NCBI RefSeq assembly: GCF_041146395.1
Contig: NC_090999.1
Coordinates: 70,003,001-70,067,000, forward strand
DNA from: Eulemur rufifrons
Lineage: Eukaryota > Chordata > Mammalia > Primates > Lemuridae
Direction: 5' to 3'
Length of the DNA: 64,000 nucleotides
The position numbers and the translations under genes were made by a program. Below the pieces are notes generated by a model that was given only the letters and a program-made list of their open reading frames with translations, was not told where the DNA came from and made no database searches. Below are positions 61,290 through 64,000 of the stretch, piece by piece; position 1 is the first letter of the stretch; the number at the start of each line of letters is the position of its first letter.

Positions 61290-61570
61290 GTGTCTTGCGG
61301 TAATTCTTTCAGAGACAGAGATTTAAATAGCAGCTATTTATATGTTAATTAAAAAAGTGACATGCAGAGCCCTGTGATTAGAACATGCACATAGCCTATT
61401 GAGCATATTGCTATTTTCAATTTTCCTCATGCATGAAGATGAAGAGCTGCCCTCTTTAGCTCCCTTTTAGTACAGCTATGCAAATGAGCTTTGTCTCTAT
61501 AATCTTATTAATGAGGGGCATCCTCATCATTAAGAATAATTTTTAAGAGAAAATAGCAACTGCTTGTATA
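61290..61570. other. candidate conserved non-coding element
   Basis: Unique-looking block with a perfect POU octamer ATGCAAAT (61478-61485) and a SOX-type CTTTGT (61489-61494) three bases away, plus homeodomain-like TTAATTAA (61347) and ATTAATGA (61508). This density of developmental-factor sites suggests an enhancer, which is an inference. Confidence 0.35.
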
Positions 61571-61811
61571 TTATCACATTGATCTTATTTCGTGAGGATT
61601 TTGACAGGCTTTTCTAGAAGCTTCCCTTAATTGCAAAGCCACCTTTAGAACTGGATGGTAGGAAAGGGAGAGATTGAAAAATTTAAAATTAATAGAATAC
61701 CAATCTAAAGGTGAAATATTTTTCCAAGTCACTAAAGAAGACAACTGGGTAGCTGAAAACATGACCCCACTATCAAACTGAATAGAAGCTAATCACAATC
61801 AATTTCTCTTC

Positions 61812-61875
61812 ACTAAATATATATTGAAGACCTACTATGGGTTGGTATTGTGCATGAAATAGTAAAAAGGAAATA
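61812..61875 (-). mobile_element. L2 3' tail fragment
   Basis: 'ctaaatatatattgaagacctactatgggttggtattgtgcatgaaatagt' fits 'aaatatttattgagcacctactatgtgccaggcactgt', the inverted L2 end. Confidence 0.5.
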
Positions 61876-61960
61876 GAGGTGGTATGAAAATCTGATATTC
61901 TTGTAATATTTTTAACATGAATTACAACCAGCAACAAATTCTCTGAGAATAATCATTTAA

Positions 61961-62440
61961 TGATTATATTACAAATTACTCCATAATTTAGTGCATTAAT
62001 ACAGCAACTACTTATTTATCTCAAAATTTTGTATTTATGTTAGTAACTTCACTTGGGCTTAGCTAAGCTACTCTTCTGATGATCTTAGCTAGGTTAACTC
62101 ATGCTTCTGTGTTCAGTCACTGCTTCTGTTTCTGAGTTCTTTCTGTTTCTGGAGGTTGACTGGCTGTGAACTAAGATGATGAGGGTGATTTGGCCACATG
62201 TTTCCCTCACCTGGTAGGCTATCTCTGGCATCTCCACAAGGCAGAAATGTAGAGTGTCAAAGAGCATCAAGAGAGGGTAAGTGCCAATAGGCAAGCTCTT
62301 CTCAATTATCTGTTAATATCAATCAAACTTGTTATTATACTATTGGCCAAAATAAGTTATGTGGGTAAACCAAGATTCAGTGTTGGAGGAAACCACCTGA
62401 GAGCATGAATATGCAATTTATGAATAAATGAGGAACCATA
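61961..62440 (-). mobile_element. MLT1-type MaLR LTR, probable 3' LTR
   Basis: 'tgattatattacaaattactccataatttagtgcattaatac' is the inverted 3' end of an MLT1 LTR. CTTGGGCTTAGCT, CTCACCTGGTAGGC and TTATACTATTGGCCAAAATAAG follow family order. The right edge is vague. It pairs with the internal sequence and LTR edge at 63409-64000. Confidence 0.6.
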
Positions 62441-63199
62441 ACCATTCACTTCCCTCATGATGCAAAGTGCATTCATTTCTTAATGAGATCTCTAGAAATC
62501 TTATCAATAATCATGGTATCAATCTCAAAATCCAAGATGATATAATCAACAATCAAATTTAATGGGGATCTTTTGATATAGTTATTACTGATTAAGAAAG
62601 CTATAAAATAAAAAGTCAAGGTATCTACTCTCCTCACACTCAACATCCAACGGTGAGATAGGAACAGGATAGTCACAAAAGATTCTCCAGTTCAAAAGGG
62701 AGGAAAACAGGAGGCACATAAAATTTTGCTGCCATGTAACTTTTCTGAAGTCTAGAAGGGTGTCTGTTGCCAAGCCCTTTAGGCTGGAGGCAGAGAATGT
62801 TTTCTACTAAGGTTAAGCTCAGCTTCCTGGAAGTGACTTCCTAAACCATTATTTACCATTACTCCTGGCTCTTCCCTCTCGAATCTTGGATTTACCTACT
62901 CACACATTTTTCATTTTATCAAAAAAAAAAAAAAAAAGTCTATGTTTGCAACATAATAGCTTTCTTAACCCAGAAGTTTTTTTTGCAACTTGAACAACCT
63001 CATTCTCAAGTTTGGTGTTACCATTTGTTAGTTCAGCTTCCTTAAAAATTTGTGAAATTCCTATATATCAGATTATGGCGCATTCTAGCCAATAAAATAG
63101 ACACCAGTAGTTCTTTTGGAGGTAGGGCTTTCTCTACTCTGGGAATTTTGGGCATCTATGAGGATTGTCATAAAGATCTTTAGACTCTTTTGTCTGACT
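62441..63199 (-). mobile_element. probable MaLR internal sequence, decayed
   Basis: Lies between the LTR at 61961 and the clearer internal sequence beyond the MER20. No readable gene. An A run at 62921-62937. Assignment rests on position only. Confidence 0.35.
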
Positions 63200-63408
63200 C
63201 AATGGCTCTCAACTGAGGGTAACTTTGCTTTTCAGGAGACATTTGATGCTATCTGAGGACGTTTTTGACTGTCATAACTGGGATGGGGGAAGTGTTTTAA
63301 AGTATAGTGGGTAAAGGCCAGGGATACTCCTAAATCTTTCAATGTACCCCCCACAATAAGGAACTATCTGGTCCTCAATGTCAATAATATTGAGGTTGAG
63401 AAACCCTG
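63200..63408 (+). mobile_element. MER20 (hAT DNA transposon, non-autonomous)
   Basis: Starts CAATGGCTCTCAACTGAGGG and ends GAGGTTGAGAAACCCTG, imperfect inverted ends of the family. Inside are GGAGACATTTGATGC, GACTGTCATAACTGGG and AGTGGGTAAAGGCCAGGGATAC. GTCTGACT (63192-63199) and GTCTAGTT (63409-63416) are the worn 8-bp target duplication, five of eight matching. Full length (about 209 of 219 bp) and without coding capacity. Confidence 0.88.
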
Positions 63409-63416
63409 GTCTAGTT

Positions 63417-63986
63417 TCCGTGTCTACTGGCACTGCCTTAAATATTTTAGAAGTTTACAAAGAAGCTTATGGCACTTACAGCCACACTCTTACCTGGAAA
63501 TTTCTCTTCAGATCTCATTTTCTGTGAAATCATTTGCAGGTTGAGGAGGATGGAATTGAGAGTCAGTTTTATTTTCTAACCCAGAAAGTCCTGTCCTTTT
63601 GTGTACCTCTAAATCCTCCTTATACATTAAATGGTTCCCTCTTTAATTCATCTACCTATTGTAGTACCTTATTTTATGTGGTTAAGAGTACTTGATAGAT
63701 ACTTTCAACTTTCTAAACAGATCCAAAAGTTTTAGGTACTATTCAGAATTCCAAAATACCTCAGGTGACAGTTTTGTTTGTTACAGCCTCAAACAAGTTG
63801 CCATTTTCTATCTTCCAATAACAATTTCCTCACCAATTTTTTTCAGCTTTTACTAAACTTTCTTAGCGGTTTTTCAGATTTCATTAACAGTTTCCTCATT
63901 GCCACTGCCTGCCACATGGTCCCAAAGCCAATGTTACCTGTTTTGTGTTTTTATTACATCAGTGCTTCATTTCTGGTACCAATTTC
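63417..63986 (-). mobile_element. MaLR internal sequence next to the 5' LTR
   Basis: 'ccacatggtcccaaagccaatgttacctgttttgtgtttttattacatcagtgcttcatttctggtaccaatttctg' is the inverted start of a MaLR interior. Read on the minus strand, TTGGTACCAGAA follows the LTR end, as in MLT1/THE1 interiors. Gag-like coding is no longer readable. Confidence 0.6.
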
Positions 63987-64000
63987 TGTATCAGATTGTT
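63987..64000 (-). mobile_element. edge of a MaLR 5' LTR, runs off the window
   Basis: TGTATCAGATTGTT is the inverted terminus of an MLT1-type LTR, adjoining the internal sequence. The body lies beyond the window. Confidence 0.5.

Overview
This window is nuclear DNA of a primate, almost certainly a strepsirrhine (lemur side most likely). The diagnostic evidence is three dimeric Alu elements (24502, 53816 and 59714, the last inverted) that carry the strepsirrhine-type linker between the monomers and the right-arm variant around GGCTGACGCCACGGCACT. The rest of the repeat content is typical placental: MIR, L2, MLT1-type MaLR LTRs, MER20, old L1M and class I ERV LTRs. The sequence is AT-rich, CpG-poor and has no convincing intact protein-coding gene. 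It reads as intergenic DNA or the inside of a very large intron. I found no CRISPR array, operon, tRNA or rRNA gene.

Layout. 1-2335: AT-rich unique DNA with one MIR. 2336-5941: a class I endogenous retrovirus on the minus strand with two LTRs, a primer-binding site matching tRNA-Phe, a broken gag (matrix, capsid homology region, two damaged zinc knuckles) and a frameshifted protease; reverse transcriptase, integrase and env are missing. 5942-14215: unique DNA, a possible LTR with a 91-bp direct repeat, a plus-strand LTR with a hairpin near its end, a palindromic DNA-transposon relic, several MIRs and two related minus-strand LTRs. 14216-18235: mostly featureless. 18240-21110: an old plus-strand L1 ORF2 region interrupted by a U2 snRNA fragment and by an LTR. 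21140-27155: possible LTR, MIRs, an L1/HAL1 ORF1 remnant, an MLT1 LTR, a young Alu, another LTR and an L2 tail. 28715-30060: two old L1 3' ends on the minus strand. 31200-36680: mostly unique, with a candidate conserved non-coding block, an unexplained GC-rich patch and one candidate exon. 38100-49520: decayed repeats (L1 3' UTR, MLT1, MIR, L2) and a short L1 3' end. 49520-58390: mostly unique, with a young Alu and a 138-bp L1 insertion flanked by a 10-bp duplication. 58398-60012: an Alu left monomer, a MIR and an inverted Alu. 61290-61570: candidate conserved block. 61961-64000: a decayed MLT1-type MaLR provirus on the minus strand with a MER20 nested inside; its 5' LTR runs off the window.

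Nothing here works together as a pathway. The window's story is layered retroelement history. The items most worth checking are the ERV and its LTR asymmetry, the U2 fragment inside the L1, the candidate exon at 36579-36679, the GC-rich patch near 33370-33600, and the two motif-rich unique blocks. I see no evidence of a previously undescribed biological system. Repeat family names were assigned from remembered consensus sequences, not from a database search, and boundaries are by eye.
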